64,000 nt of DNA from Fodinibius sediminis. GTDB taxonomy: Bacteria; Bacteroidota; Rhodothermia; Balneolales; Balneolaceae. The stretch covers positions 1-64,000 of the forward strand of contig NZ_FXTH01000007.1 in the NCBI RefSeq assembly GCF_900182555.1, written 5' to 3'. This document shows positions 17,791-27,506 of the stretch, one piece after another. The notes under the pieces were generated by a model that saw only the letters and a program-made list of their open reading frames with translations, was not told the origin of the DNA and did no database searches. The first letter of the stretch is position 1; each line of letters starts with the position of its first letter. The translations under genes and the position numbers were made by a program.

Positions 17791-19338
17791 TCAAACAAAT
17801 AAGAAGACAGTGAAGGTATACAGTAGTCCCGATAGAATGGCCGCGGTTAAGGCCAGTGGGACCTGGCTTCTGACATGATCCATGAGATCACATCCTGTGG
17901 CCAGCGATGACAAAATGGTCGTATCTGATATCGGGGAACACTGATCCCCAAAAACACTCCCGCCCACCACTGCACCAAAACAGAGCGTGATAAAGAAAGG
18001 ATCCGGTAATACCGCCCACGCCAGCGGCATTGCCACAGGGAAAACCACGGCATAGGTTCCCCATGAAGTGCCTGCTGAAAAAGCAATGAACATGCAAAGC
18101 CCCATTAACATGGCTGGTAGTACAAGGGGGTCGATGGCCTGTCCTGCCAGTGCTACCACGTACTTGGCTGTTCCGACCGTTTCGGCTACTTCTTTTAATG
18201 AAACCGCCAATGCAAGTACTATAGCACCGATTGAAACTCCTTTGCAGCCATCGACGAATCCTTCCATGACCGTCTTGAGCGACATCCCTTTTGTCAATGC
18301 TATAAACATGCCACTCAGAACCGCCAATACAAAAGCTTCTGCTATCAGCAAGGTGGGCTCCTCGGTCTGTCCCATGAAGTAAAAGGTAATGATATAAGGT
18401 AAAATGGCCACTCCCAGCAAGGTCCCAATCGGTCCAAAAAAGTCCACCAGGCCCGGTTGATATGTCTCTGGAATATTCATTTTTGTCAACTCAGGGGAAG
18501 ACATCGGCTCTGCCCTGTCCCGGTCTTTTTGTCCGGTCTCTTTAACACGCCGTATAGCCTCACGCATTTGCCTGCCGGGCAGCCAAGGCAGCAGCTCCCA
18601 TGCAAAAAGAAGCGTCATAAGGAGAGCAAAGATACCATAAAAATTAAATGGCAGTGCCTGGAAAAAAAATGCAATGCCATCCTGGGTGGTCTCAAACAAC
18701 GGAATGGTACCCGCAACGAGACCCGCAATATAAATCGGCCATACATTGAACGGAATGATGGTTGCCGCCGGGGAAGCTGTAGAGTCGACCATATAGGATA
18801 ACTCTTCATGTGAGACGTTGTGTTTATCGGCAATGGGGCGCACAGTAGCGCCGGTCAGCACCGTACTGATGGTTCCTCCCTGATGAAAAACCAATCCCAT
18901 CATCCAGGTGAAGAATTTGGCACTCTTCCGGCCACGAACCAGGTGATGGCTTGCCCATTCTGCAAATCGTTCGGCTCCGCCTGTTCGGGTCCACATGCCT
19001 ATGAGTCCACCCAGTGACCATAGATAAACCAGCAGTATGAGAGCAAAGCCTTCGGTGCCGATGGAAGGAATCAGAAATTCCTGCACGACATTGAGCTCTC
19101 CGGCAATGACTCCTCCAAGTACAATGCCCACGAATAGAGCACTGATAACCTCCCGGGTCCAAAAAGCCAGGACAATGGCTACCAGGGGTGGCAGAACGGA
19201 CCAAAAGCCAAAATGGCCATTCTGCTCAGGTATTGAACCCGCAAAGAGGATCCCGAGAACGATCAGCAGAAAGGTAATGAACAGGTTTATCCAGTGTCCT
19301 TTTGCAATAAGATAAGTGCGCCCGTTGCTGTCTGACAT
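17791..19338 (-). CDS. NhaC-family Na+/H+ antiporter
   Basis: A 515-residue protein of about 11-12 membrane helices. It has FWSVLPPLVAIVLAFWTREV near the N-terminus, VDSTASPAATIIPFNVWPIY in the middle, and FSAGTSWGTYAVVFPVAMPL and VFGDQCSPISDTTILSS near the C-terminus, the conserved half-helix motifs of the NhaC/arsenite-permease-like clan. It should expel Na+ in exchange for protons at the inner membrane, as expected for a marine or halotolerant cell; some relatives exchange malate or arginine instead. No regulatory site is evident in the 86-bp upstream gap to the DapB-like gene. Confidence 0.88.
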   Translation of the reverse strand: MSDSNGRTYLIAKGHWINLFITFLLIVLGILFAGSIPEQNGHFGFWSVLPPLVAIVLAFWTREVISALFVGIVLGGVIAGELNVVQEFLIPSIGTEGFALILLVYLWSLGGLIGMWTRTGGAERFAEWASHHLVRGRKSAKFFTWMMGLVFHQGGTISTVLTGATVRPIADKHNVSHEELSYMVDSTASPAATIIPFNVWPIYIAGLVAGTIPLFETTQDGIAFFFQALPFNFYGIFALLMTLLFAWELLPWLPGRQMREAIRRVKETGQKDRDRAEPMSSPELTKMNIPETYQPGLVDFFGPIGTLLGVAILPYIITFYFMGQTEEPTLLIAEAFVLAVLSGMFIALTKGMSLKTVMEGFVDGCKGVSIGAIVLALAVSLKEVAETVGTAKYVVALAGQAIDPLVLPAMLMGLCMFIAFSAGTSWGTYAVVFPVAMPLAWAVLPDPFFITLCFGAVVGGSVFGDQCSPISDTTILSSLATGCDLMDHVRSQVPLALTAAILSGLLYTFTVFLFV

Positions 19339-19424
19339 AGAAAAATGTTAGTTAAAACTAAAAGCGGCGCCTGTTACACCCATTTGGCCATTAACTCTTG
19401 ATCACCTGAATCCCATCTACTTCA

Positions 19425-20426
19425 CTAAACGCAGAAACGCCCGGAAAAAGAAGGTACGGGAATTTCAAGCATGGTCTTCAGGCCCGACTCGGCCCTCAAT
19501 ACAGCAGAAATGGCATTGAGCGTGATTGCAGCTGTAGCAATATCCCCATTGATACCTCCCTCAATAACCGAAGTAAAAGACGGGGTTCCCACAATTTCTA
19601 TTTTATCATGGGATTTTTCCTCCCCTACAGCGGCACGGAAATGCAAAGTAATTTTCTCTTCTTCTCCTACATATCCTCTCCCATACTGCTCTACACCACT
19701 GGCTTGGCCCTGCCTGATATCTTTATAGCCCGAGCTAACCAATCGTGCTGCTACAACAGGATCCAATGTTTCTTCCACCCGATCCAATCTCCAGCATAAA
19801 GCCCGGGCTATCATATGAACCGATTCGGTCAGCCCGATATGCCGCAGGTGTCCATTCTTCTTTCTCTGTGAAAATTGTTTTGCCGTTAAACCCGCTCCGA
19901 TCTTCCTTTGAAAGGGTATTCGTCTGATGGAAGCGTCCTGCACACGGGTGACTTTGATCTGCTCAATATCCTGGCAAATCGAGCTCATGACTGCCGGAAG
20001 ATAATCCATTAAGAAGCCTGGGTTAACCCCTGTTCCCAGGCATGTTACGCCCGAATCACGGCACACCTTGTCAATTCGCTGGGCAATATCAGGTTGTGTT
20101 TGCCAGGGATAGGAAAGCTCTTCGCATGTTGATACGATATTCAGCTTTGCATCAGCAAGTTCGGCCAGCTGCGGCTCAATCCGTTCAAGGCTTGAGAAGG
20201 TGCTTACGACGGCAACGTCTGCTCCCCTACCCTTAATTGACGACGTTAGCTCTCTGCTGACGGGAATCCCCATGTGTGTACAACCGCAAAGCTCACCGAG
20301 GTCTTTACCCGCCTTTTCGGGGTCAGGATCCACGGCACCAACCAGATGAATTTCCTCCCTTTGGAGAGTGTTTTTTACTATTTTCTGCCCCAGCGGGCCT
20401 ACGCCAATTTGTACTATTTTTTTCAT
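19425..20426 (-). CDS. DapB/diaminopentanoate dehydrogenase-like NAD(P) oxidoreductase
   Basis: A 333-residue cytoplasmic dehydrogenase. The Rossmann motif GVGPLGQ lies at residues 8-14. CEELSYPWQTQP and GTGVNPGFLMDYLP follow, the segments shared by 2,4-diaminopentanoate dehydrogenases and DapB-fold reductases. The C-terminal domain is longer than that of true dihydrodipicolinate reductase (about 270 aa), so this is the 2,4-diaminopentanoate dehydrogenase-like branch (ornithine degradation in clostridia). No other ornithine-degradation genes are nearby, so its substrate is unknown. It lies upstream of the NhaC gene on the same strand and could share its transcript. Confidence 0.72.
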   Translation of the reverse strand: MKKIVQIGVGPLGQKIVKNTLQREEIHLVGAVDPDPEKAGKDLGELCGCTHMGIPVSRELTSSIKGRGADVAVVSTFSSLERIEPQLAELADAKLNIVSTCEELSYPWQTQPDIAQRIDKVCRDSGVTCLGTGVNPGFLMDYLPAVMSSICQDIEQIKVTRVQDASIRRIPFQRKIGAGLTAKQFSQRKKNGHLRHIGLTESVHMIARALCWRLDRVEETLDPVVAARLVSSGYKDIRQGQASGVEQYGRGYVGEEEKITLHFRAAVGEEKSHDKIEIVGTPSFTSVIEGGINGDIATAAITLNAISAVLRAESGLKTMLEIPVPSFSGRFCV

Positions 20427-20665
20427 CGCCTACCAGGTTGTTAATTTTATGGCCGCACGCCTCAAAAACAGAATTCAGACTGATAATTTCAGGTCGTTTG
20501 CTTCATTCCCTTCCTATCTCCCAACACATTATTTCCAATCAGCCATACTGTTTAGCTGCCAGTACCTCCCCTGCTTCCCCGGCCACGGGACTACCGCCGG
20601 CTCTGGCCAACAGTTACAATCTCATTCGTGCCATCAGCGCATCCGAAAAATGCCCATTGGCCGGA

Positions 20666-22990
20666 TTACTCCGATATCTTCTTCACCCAGTCCACCATGA
20701 CATCCTTCATTTCGGGTGAAAGCCTGTTGTAATCATCTGGCTCAAAGAGGGTAATATTACCTTCAGCTCCGTATAATTCGTATACTTTGGTCGCTTCCTG
20801 CACCGCCTGGCTAACATCATCCGATGATGCATACTGATCCCAGAGAGGAGAAATAACCAGTAAGGGTCGTGGAGCAATGGAAGCAAGAATCTCGTGATAA
20901 TCGTACGGAATACGATCTTCATTATCGATAAAGAAGCCCAATCGCGGGAGGAGGCCATGCAGGTGGGAATAGCGGTACAGGCCCTCGGCCGTTTTCCCGG
21001 GGTGGTCGGTTCGCATGGGAGTAAAACCTGAAGCTGATATCACGCCGGCAATACGCTCGTCAAGTGCCGCACTATACAGGCTGACCGTTCCTCCCAAAGC
21101 ATACCCACCGACAAATATTTTGTCGTCGTTCAGATAGTCCATGTTCTCCAGCTCATCAATAGCCCAGCCTACATCAGCAACCATGCGTCCCATCTTTGAC
21201 CAGTTTGGAAAACGTTCGTAGAAAAGTCGTCCTTCCTCTATCCGGGTTCCAAAACCTATTTGATCATACATATAGACGGCAAAACCCTGCTCGGTAAACC
21301 TGTTGATGATATCTCCCAGCCGCAGGTATCCCGTTGAATAGGTGTATTCATGGAGATATACCACCACGGGCAGATCATCGCTCAGCGGTTCTCCTTCTGC
21401 ATCTGCGGGATAAAACAGCTGGCCAAAAGACAGGCGCTCACTTCCAACAGATTCGGCAACATTGGGCGAGCCTACAACTGATCTCTTATAGTCCGGCTGC
21501 TTGTCCGGGCCCACCGATGGAGGCTCCTCACCCAGAGCCCACTTGACCCTGGACCTGATGTGAGCTTTTTTTCCCTCCCACTGTTCGGTATTATTTATCC
21601 TTTTCCGGCCCTCACCCTCCAGAATATTATCTATGCCTTTCGACTCATATTCAAGCGGATCGATCATCTCTCCGGAGAGCCCCAGCCATTTGGAAAAGGT
21701 ATAATCATAGTAAAGCTTGTTGTCCGGCTTGATATTTCCCCGGCCAAACACATAATCAAAAAAATCGAGGTACCGCTCCATATCACGGGCAGCTGGCGAA
21801 TGAAGCCCATCCCTAAGATCAATAGCCAATTTCTCTTCGGCCCCCAGAAAGTCGTATACCGTTTGGGCCGACCGGTAGGCCTGTTCAATACCCCAGGGAT
21901 CAGCCGCTGATTCCGTTATGGAAGATGTCAGCATTAACCCGCGCGGGGCAACCAGCGCCATCAGGGAGTTTTGATCAATGGGCAGCTTATGCTCCCGGCC
22001 GACAAAGAAACGAAGTCGCTGGCTAAGCCAGTGAGGCCGTCTTCTGGTGAGCAGTGCGATGGTCTCGTTATTATACTTGTCCGAGGTATAGCGAAACGGA
22101 TGCTCACCGCCGGTACCCCCGCTTATTGGTACCACCGCCTTGATTCGTTTGTCGTAGGCAGCCGCCCAGAGGGCAGCCTTCCCATTGCGCGACAGGCCGG
22201 TAAGGGCGATTTGTTTTTTATTCACAAAAGGCTGAGTATGCAAGTAATCAATGGCCCGTGAGGCTGACCACGCCCACCGCATGATGGCCGTAAAGTCATA
22301 CTCCGGCCACCAGGTATCGATATAGGTTTCACTGTCATCGGGCATGCCATACTTGGGATCCGTGCCGGCAAAGCGCACCCCGATATACCCTCTTCGCACG
22401 GCAGCTTGCACCCAGTCATACCGGTCTTCCTTCCATGGGCACAAAAACACCGGAAAAGGACCTTCTCCGGGAGGGATGAGCAGCGTGATATTAAGCTTTG
22501 CCTGGTGGTCAGGGCCAAAACGTAAAAGGACATCCTGTTCCGTCAGCTCCCCTACCTGGCGTTCTTCAAGCAACTCAGCCCTGAGATTACCAGGCGCTGG
22601 GGGCACAGGACCGGTAATCCAATGCTGGGCCTGTTCCTTTATCCACGCTCGCTTTTTATTCCACTGTTCGATGGTCTCCACCGGAATGTTTTCTCCACCC
22701 TCATCCAGAATCAGCGGATCCGGAAGAAAAGGAAGGGATGGCATCTTCCCAAAATTCGGCGGCAGCGCCCCGGTGCGTTCCACCCATGCCGTCCAGGTAG
22801 AATCAATGGGGGTCGGAGGCAGGGCCGTCGAAATTCGATCCTGATCAGGCGATAACACCTTCTGCAGCTGTTCCAGGTATTGTTGACGTGCAGCTTCTTC
22901 ACTCTGGCCATAAACGGTCGTGGTATATGCCCCCGCAAAAAATGAACAAAAGAAAATTATAAGTACTTGTACACTAAGTTTAGCCATCAT
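20666..22990 (-). CDS. Exported two-domain alpha/beta hydrolase, CE15/acetyl-xylan-esterase-like
   Basis: A 774-residue exported protein (signal peptide to about residue 28, YGQS) made of two alpha/beta-hydrolase domains. The first (about 90-420) has GLSRNGKAALWAAAYDKRIK, with nucleophile Ser267 in the G-x-S-R-x-G-K context typical of CE15 glucuronoyl esterases, and a candidate catalytic His397 (DGLHSP). The second (about 430-774) resembles acetyl-xylan esterase-type hydrolases, but the nucleophile elbow reads VGGYALGG: Ala631 replaces Ser, and the usual C-terminal His region reads FEPDDYNRLS, so it is probably non-catalytic. The protein likely cleaves ester links in xylan or lignin-xylan. 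It begins the carbohydrate region, 279 bp past galT. Confidence 0.75.
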   Translation of the reverse strand: MMAKLSVQVLIIFFCSFFAGAYTTTVYGQSEEAARQQYLEQLQKVLSPDQDRISTALPPTPIDSTWTAWVERTGALPPNFGKMPSLPFLPDPLILDEGGENIPVETIEQWNKKRAWIKEQAQHWITGPVPPAPGNLRAELLEERQVGELTEQDVLLRFGPDHQAKLNITLLIPPGEGPFPVFLCPWKEDRYDWVQAAVRRGYIGVRFAGTDPKYGMPDDSETYIDTWWPEYDFTAIMRWAWSASRAIDYLHTQPFVNKKQIALTGLSRNGKAALWAAAYDKRIKAVVPISGGTGGEHPFRYTSDKYNNETIALLTRRRPHWLSQRLRFFVGREHKLPIDQNSLMALVAPRGLMLTSSITESAADPWGIEQAYRSAQTVYDFLGAEEKLAIDLRDGLHSPAARDMERYLDFFDYVFGRGNIKPDNKLYYDYTFSKWLGLSGEMIDPLEYESKGIDNILEGEGRKRINNTEQWEGKKAHIRSRVKWALGEEPPSVGPDKQPDYKRSVVGSPNVAESVGSERLSFGQLFYPADAEGEPLSDDLPVVVYLHEYTYSTGYLRLGDIINRFTEQGFAVYMYDQIGFGTRIEEGRLFYERFPNWSKMGRMVADVGWAIDELENMDYLNDDKIFVGGYALGGTVSLYSAALDERIAGVISASGFTPMRTDHPGKTAEGLYRYSHLHGLLPRLGFFIDNEDRIPYDYHEILASIAPRPLLVISPLWDQYASSDDVSQAVQEATKVYELYGAEGNITLFEPDDYNRLSPEMKDVMVDWVKKISE

Positions 22991-23269
22991 TGCTTTTATT
23001 TTTAAATAATATCCCGGGTCCTTAGAACTACAAATATTAAGCTGACGCTACATGATTATTTATCCAGCCATGGGGAATACCCGGGTTGCGACAGAATCAG
23101 ATATAGAAATCCACTGGTTCATGCAGCAGGCATCCAGACACCCGCACATATACAAGCCTTCCCCTATCATCCCAAGCTTACCGCAGATTCATGGAAAAGC
23201 CACGGTCTGATAACCCCTCTTCAAATGAAAAGAATAAAAATATTGAATTCAAAACCCAAAGTGGCCAGG

Positions 23270-24325
23270 CTATCCTTCAGAAAGACTGTAATGCTTGCCA
23301 GGCATCTCCTTCAGCAACCGTGCACTGGCTTCCGGTGTGATATCACGCTGCGGATTACCCAGCATTTCGTATCCTACTCTGAATTTCTTGACGGTGGCAG
23401 AACGCAGCAGTGGTGGATAAAAATGGAGATGGAAATGCCATTCCGGGTGTTTCCGGCCGTCTGTTGGGGCCGGGTGAAAGCCCGCAGAGTATGGAAAGGA
23501 GACTTCGAAAATATTGTCATACCTGACAGTGATCTGTTTTATGATATCTGCCAGTCCATCTTTTTCCTCTTCAGTCATCCCTGTGAAACCGGCAAAGGGG
23601 CGCCGGCTTATCACCAGTGTCTCAAAAGGCCAGAATGCCCAGTAGGGTACAAGCACAGCAAAATAATCGTTCTCGACAATCAACCGTTCCTCCCGCTCCC
23701 GCTCGAGCTTCAGGTAATCGCCCAGCAGGGTCGTCCCATGCTCCTCATAATAATCTGACTGCCTCATCAATTCTTTTGCGGGTTCGTCCGGGATCGTTTC
23801 CTGCGCCCATATCTGTCCATGCGGATGGGGATTGCTGCACCCCATGATCGCTCCCTTGTTCTCAAAAATCTGCACATAATTAATATACTCGCGCTTGCCC
23901 AGCTCCTCGTATTCCGTGGTCCACAGCTCCACCACCTCCCTGATCCGGGCAGGCTCCATCTCCGGCAGCGTAAGATCATGACGGGGAGAAAAACAGATTA
24001 CCCGGCATATTCCCTTCTCTCCCCTGGCAACAAGCAGATTCTCCGTATTGCTTATCTCGGAAGGGGTATCGGGTTTCAACGCACTAAAATCATTGGTAAA
24101 AACAAAAGTGGATTCATAATCTGGGTTTCGGGCATCGCCAGCCCGCTCATTACCGGGACACAAATAGCAATCCGGATCGTATTCCACCTTTTGCTGTTCG
24201 GGCTTCTCTTCTGTTCGGCCCTGCCACGGTCTTTTGGACCGATGCGGGGATACCTGAATCCATTCTCCTGTCAATGGATTCAATCGCCGGTGGGGGTCGC
24301 TGGCAAGATCAAGTTCCATAATCAT
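23270..24325 (-). CDS. galT: Galactose-1-phosphate uridylyltransferase
   Basis: The second Leloir enzyme: it moves UMP from UDP-glucose to galactose 1-phosphate. The 351-residue protein carries the active-site [10 protein letters not shown], with His169 as the covalent nucleophile, a Zn-binding CYLC (53-56), and the C-terminal [11 protein letters not shown] and [16 protein letters not shown] stretches. Length and motifs are standard. The start ATG overlaps the galK stop by 4 bp (ATGA), making it the last gene of the SGLT-galK-galT operon. No galE or galM is in the window, so UDP-galactose must be recycled by enzymes elsewhere. Confidence 0.96.
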   Translation of the reverse strand: MIMELDLASDPHRRLNPLTGEWIQVSPHRSKRPWQGRTEEKPEQQKVEYDPDCYLCPGNERAGDARNPDYESTFVFTNDFSALKPDTPSEISNTENLLVARGEKGICRVICFSPRHDLTLPEMEPARIREVVELWTTEYEELGKREYINYVQIFENKGAIMGCSNPHPHGQIWAQETIPDEPAKELMRQSDYYEEHGTTLLGDYLKLEREREERLIVENDYFAVLVPYWAFWPFETLVISRRPFAGFTGMTEEEKDGLADIIKQITVRYDNIFEVSFPYSAGFHPAPTDGRKHPEWHFHLHFYPPLLRSATVKKFRVGYEMLGNPQRDITPEASARLLKEMPGKHYSLSEG

Positions 24326-25506
24326 TCTTTCGTTTTAATTTCAGACACATCCATCAAATGGGTTCCATCAGAAATTTTAGTCTGGTATATTTGTAGGTGC
24401 TTCCGGGTCTTTTCCTGATACATCATGGTAATCTTCTTTTTGAACGTCTCCAAATGAACGTCTTCCACCAGGTTGATGGTGCAGCCCCCAAAACCGCCGC
24501 CCATCATCCGGGCACCGATCACTCCTTCGATGTTCCTTGTGGAATCAACCAGGATATCCAGCTCCGGACAGCTCACTTCATACTTGTCGCGAAGTCCGGC
24601 ATGTGACTGGTACATTCGCTGTCCAAAAGAAACAATATCGTTGTTATCAAGGTCCTTGCAGGCATTCAGAACCCGCTCATTCTCCTCCAGTACATAATTG
24701 CACCGTTTGTAGACCAAAGGTTCCATCAAGGCCTCGTGCTTCTTTAAAAAAGGCAGGGTAACATCCCGAAGGCTCTGAATGCCAGGATGGATCTTTTGCA
24801 GGATTCGAACCCCCTCTTCACACTGGGAACGCCTCACATTGTACTCAGATGAAGCCAATTCCCTTCGGATCTGTGTATCACACAAAACAATATGGAGATC
24901 AGGTCGATTGAGCGGATAGAATTCATATTCCAGTGAGCGGCAATCGAGTTTCATCGCATGGTTTTTCCGGCCGTTCAGGCTTATAAACTGATCCATGATG
25001 CCACACTGCACCCCTACAAACGCATTTTCAGCCTGCTGCGCAATACGGGCCATCTCCACAGGAGGGATCTCCCAGCCCAAAAGCCGTGTCAAGCCAAACA
25101 GCATCCCCCCCTCCAGCGCTGCGGAAGAGGATAACCCGGCTCCGATGGGGACATTCCCCCCGAATACACAGTTGATTCCCCTGCTTTCGTATCCCCGGCG
25201 GCGAAGCTGATCAATAACACCCAGCAAATAGTCCGGCCACCCTTTTCCCGATTTAGACAACTTTCCAGAAGTATCGGTCTCGTAATAGTCCTGCTGATCT
25301 GCGGCATAGAACCGGCTGTTATCCGTACCGCTGGGGGCCATGGCAAGAAAGATATACTTGTCAATGGCGGCGGGAAGGACAAAACCATCGTTGTAATCGG
25401 TATGCTCACCAATAAGATTCACCCGGCCCGGCGATTGTACTAGTATGGGGTCGCCCTCGAATCGACGGTGAAATTCGGTGATAATATGATGCTTTAAAGT
25501 CTGCAT
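24322..25506 (-). CDS. galK: Galactokinase
   Basis: Phosphorylates galactose at C1 with ATP (GHMP kinase superfamily). Started at ATG 25504-25506 (MQTLKHHII, 395 residues). An upstream ATG at 25554 would add 16 residues and overlap the preceding symporter gene's end, with no homology. Marks are [18 protein letters not shown] (galactose binding), [16 protein letters not shown] (ATP-binding GLSSSA loop) and [16 protein letters not shown] near the C-terminus. The 3' end overlaps galT by 4 bp. The gap to the symporter gene is about 31 bp, so the three genes are one transcription unit. Confidence 0.95.
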   Translation of the reverse strand: MQTLKHHIITEFHRRFEGDPILVQSPGRVNLIGEHTDYNDGFVLPAAIDKYIFLAMAPSGTDNSRFYAADQQDYYETDTSGKLSKSGKGWPDYLLGVIDQLRRRGYESRGINCVFGGNVPIGAGLSSSAALEGGMLFGLTRLLGWEIPPVEMARIAQQAENAFVGVQCGIMDQFISLNGRKNHAMKLDCRSLEYEFYPLNRPDLHIVLCDTQIRRELASSEYNVRRSQCEEGVRILQKIHPGIQSLRDVTLPFLKKHEALMEPLVYKRCNYVLEENERVLNACKDLDNNDIVSFGQRMYQSHAGLRDKYEVSCPELDILVDSTRNIEGVIGARMMGGGFGGCTINLVEDVHLETFKKKITMMYQEKTRKHLQIYQTKISDGTHLMDVSEIKTKE

Positions 25507-25537
25507 GATGCTATCGTTGAATCCGGGGAAACCATTA

Positions 25538-27175
25538 CTACCAGAAGACGGCATAAAGCACGGCTACCAGTACCAGGATAATATAGGATCCGATGTTAAA
25601 CGCCGGACTGGTTTTAAAGGTTTGAGCCGTAGTGTGAATGGCTTTGGGATCTTCATCGTAGGGATTGGTCGTCAGGCTCACCCCTGCTATAATTACAATC
25701 GTAAGAATTAATGTATAATACATCTGATCCAGAAACGGGAGACCCAGTGCCGGTATTTTCAGCAGCAGTGCTATGACAATGGATCCAAGAACCCCGTAGA
25801 TGGCTCCCTTGGTAGTGGTCTGTTTCCAGAATAGTCCCATCATGAACACCGCCAGAATGCCGGGACTGACCAGTCCGGTATACTCCTGGATATACTGGAA
25901 CACCTGTGGAACACTCTGCAGCTGGGGGGCCAGAAGAACCGCCGTAACAAGAGCAACCGAGGCGGTAATGCGTCCCATATTTACGGTCTGCTTATCGGTG
26001 GCATTCGGGTTGAAATAGGGACGATAAATATCCATGGTAAATATGGTTGCCACCGAGTTAAGCATAGACGCCAGCGAGGAAACAATAGCAGCAGCCAGCG
26101 CCGCTACAACCAGTCCCCTGAAACCGGGGGTGAGAAATACCTTGATGAGCCAGGGATAGGCATTATCGTACTCTATGCTCCCGTCGGGATTCGTGAATAC
26201 ATCCATAATTCCCGGAATCTGGGCCGTACCGGCCGGTTGCGTGTAGAGTACATAGACGATGATGCCCGGGATAACCACGATCAGCGGAATAATCAGTTTC
26301 AGGAAGGCCGCAAAGATAATCCCCTTTTGCGACTCTTTCAGCGATTTTGCAGCCAGGGTTCGCTGAATAATATACTGATTGAAGCCCCAGTAATAGAGAT
26401 TAGCCACCCATAATCCACCTATCAGCACCGCAATGCCGGGCAGGTTCTGAAATTCAGGATTTGAACGATTGAGAATCATATTAAACTTGTCACCTGCCAC
26501 CTCGTACAAATGGGCAAAACCATCGATAATTCCTCCACTGGGAGTTACATTATGCAGGGCAACAAAGGTAGTTACCAGCCCCCCCAGTACCAGCAGTCCA
26601 ACCTGCAGCACATCGGTCCAGGCCACAGCCGACAATCCTCCGTACAGGGAATAGGCAGCGGCTATTAATGCAAGACCAACCAGGGCATGAATAAGCAGGC
26701 TGCCGTCTCCCGTTCCCATAATGGTATCGAGTGCCTTGGCCCCCAGAAACATGACGGTTGTGAGGTTCACAAATACAAACAGACCAATCCAGAAAACCGC
26801 GAGGATGGTCTTCAGTGTCGTATTGAATCGCTGCTCTATAAATTCAGGGATCGTATAAATTTTCTTCTTGATAAAAATGGGAAGCAGGTATTTTCCCACA
26901 ATTAACAGTGTAACCGCAGCCATCCATTCGTAGGAGGCGATAGCCAGCCCCACAGCAAAACCGGATCCCGACATGCCAATAATCTGCTCGGCAGAGATAT
27001 TGGCTGCAATAAGCGATGCGCCAATAGCCCACCACGGCAGTGACTTCCCCGCAAGGAAGTAATCCTCTGCATTTTTCTGGTGCCCTTCCTTATCACGGGA
27101 CACCCAGAGGCCAATAGCAATAATGAGGGCGCAATAAAGCGAAAATACTACAATATCAAGAGTGGCAAATTCCAT
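25538..27175 (-). CDS. SGLT-type sodium/galactose (glucose) symporter
   Basis: A 545-residue solute:sodium symporter of about 14 helices, close in length to the structurally known vSGLT of Vibrio (543 aa). Sugar-site residues are in place: Gln64 in ANISAEQIIGMSGSG, Glu83, Asn266 and Gln267 in YYWGFNQYIIQRTLAAKS, and Lys293 in FLKLIIPLIVVIPGI. These match the galactose-binding positions of vSGLT, which supports galactose or glucose uptake driven by Na+. It is the first gene of an operon with galK and galT. Upstream, 95-108 bp before its start, lies a LacI-type palindrome (27270-27283) shared with the divergent dgo operon. Confidence 0.93.
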   Translation of the reverse strand: MEFATLDIVVFSLYCALIIAIGLWVSRDKEGHQKNAEDYFLAGKSLPWWAIGASLIAANISAEQIIGMSGSGFAVGLAIASYEWMAAVTLLIVGKYLLPIFIKKKIYTIPEFIEQRFNTTLKTILAVFWIGLFVFVNLTTVMFLGAKALDTIMGTGDGSLLIHALVGLALIAAAYSLYGGLSAVAWTDVLQVGLLVLGGLVTTFVALHNVTPSGGIIDGFAHLYEVAGDKFNMILNRSNPEFQNLPGIAVLIGGLWVANLYYWGFNQYIIQRTLAAKSLKESQKGIIFAAFLKLIIPLIVVIPGIIVYVLYTQPAGTAQIPGIMDVFTNPDGSIEYDNAYPWLIKVFLTPGFRGLVVAALAAAIVSSLASMLNSVATIFTMDIYRPYFNPNATDKQTVNMGRITASVALVTAVLLAPQLQSVPQVFQYIQEYTGLVSPGILAVFMMGLFWKQTTTKGAIYGVLGSIVIALLLKIPALGLPFLDQMYYTLILTIVIIAGVSLTTNPYDEDPKAIHTTAQTFKTSPAFNIGSYIILVLVAVLYAVFW

Positions 27176-27269
27176 AAGATGCAGAATTATAACTATGTGT
27201 CTGGATAATAATAGAAATGTCGCGCTATAAATGATCTGGAAGCTTTGACGATTTGAATATATAGCATTG

Positions 27270-27283
27270 TGTTATCGTTAACA
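27270..27283. promoter_or_regulatory. LacI-family-like operator between the divergent galactose operons
   Basis: TGTTA-tcgt-TAACA is a palindrome with perfect 5-bp arms and a CG centre, the form expected for a LacI/GalR-type operator. It sits in the 331-bp spacer between the SGLT-galK-galT operon (minus) and dgoD-dgoK-gntP (plus), so one site could control both. The rest of the spacer (27176-27506) holds no gene. The nearest LacI gene is at 33757-34779. The regulator-site link is inference. Confidence 0.5.
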
Positions 27284-27506
27284 AGTTTCAGCATTTATAT
27301 GCTATTTTGTTGCCTTTCATTTGAATGGCACAAAAAATTTACCTAATTAAGGACAGGCTGCCATTCAGTCAGCATTCGATCACTTTCGGTTTTCATCAAA
27401 TACAAATACAGCGGGATGGGGCGGAGAATGCGCGGGAGCTACTTTTTCCCGGTTTTGCAACTTAAATTTTCATCTTAACCTGCAGATAAGTTTCTAGAAG
27501 GATTTT

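Noticed and set aside
20427-20665. Gene fragment between the CE15-like and DapB-like genes.
   Set aside because: Short frames with stops; no recognisable family.
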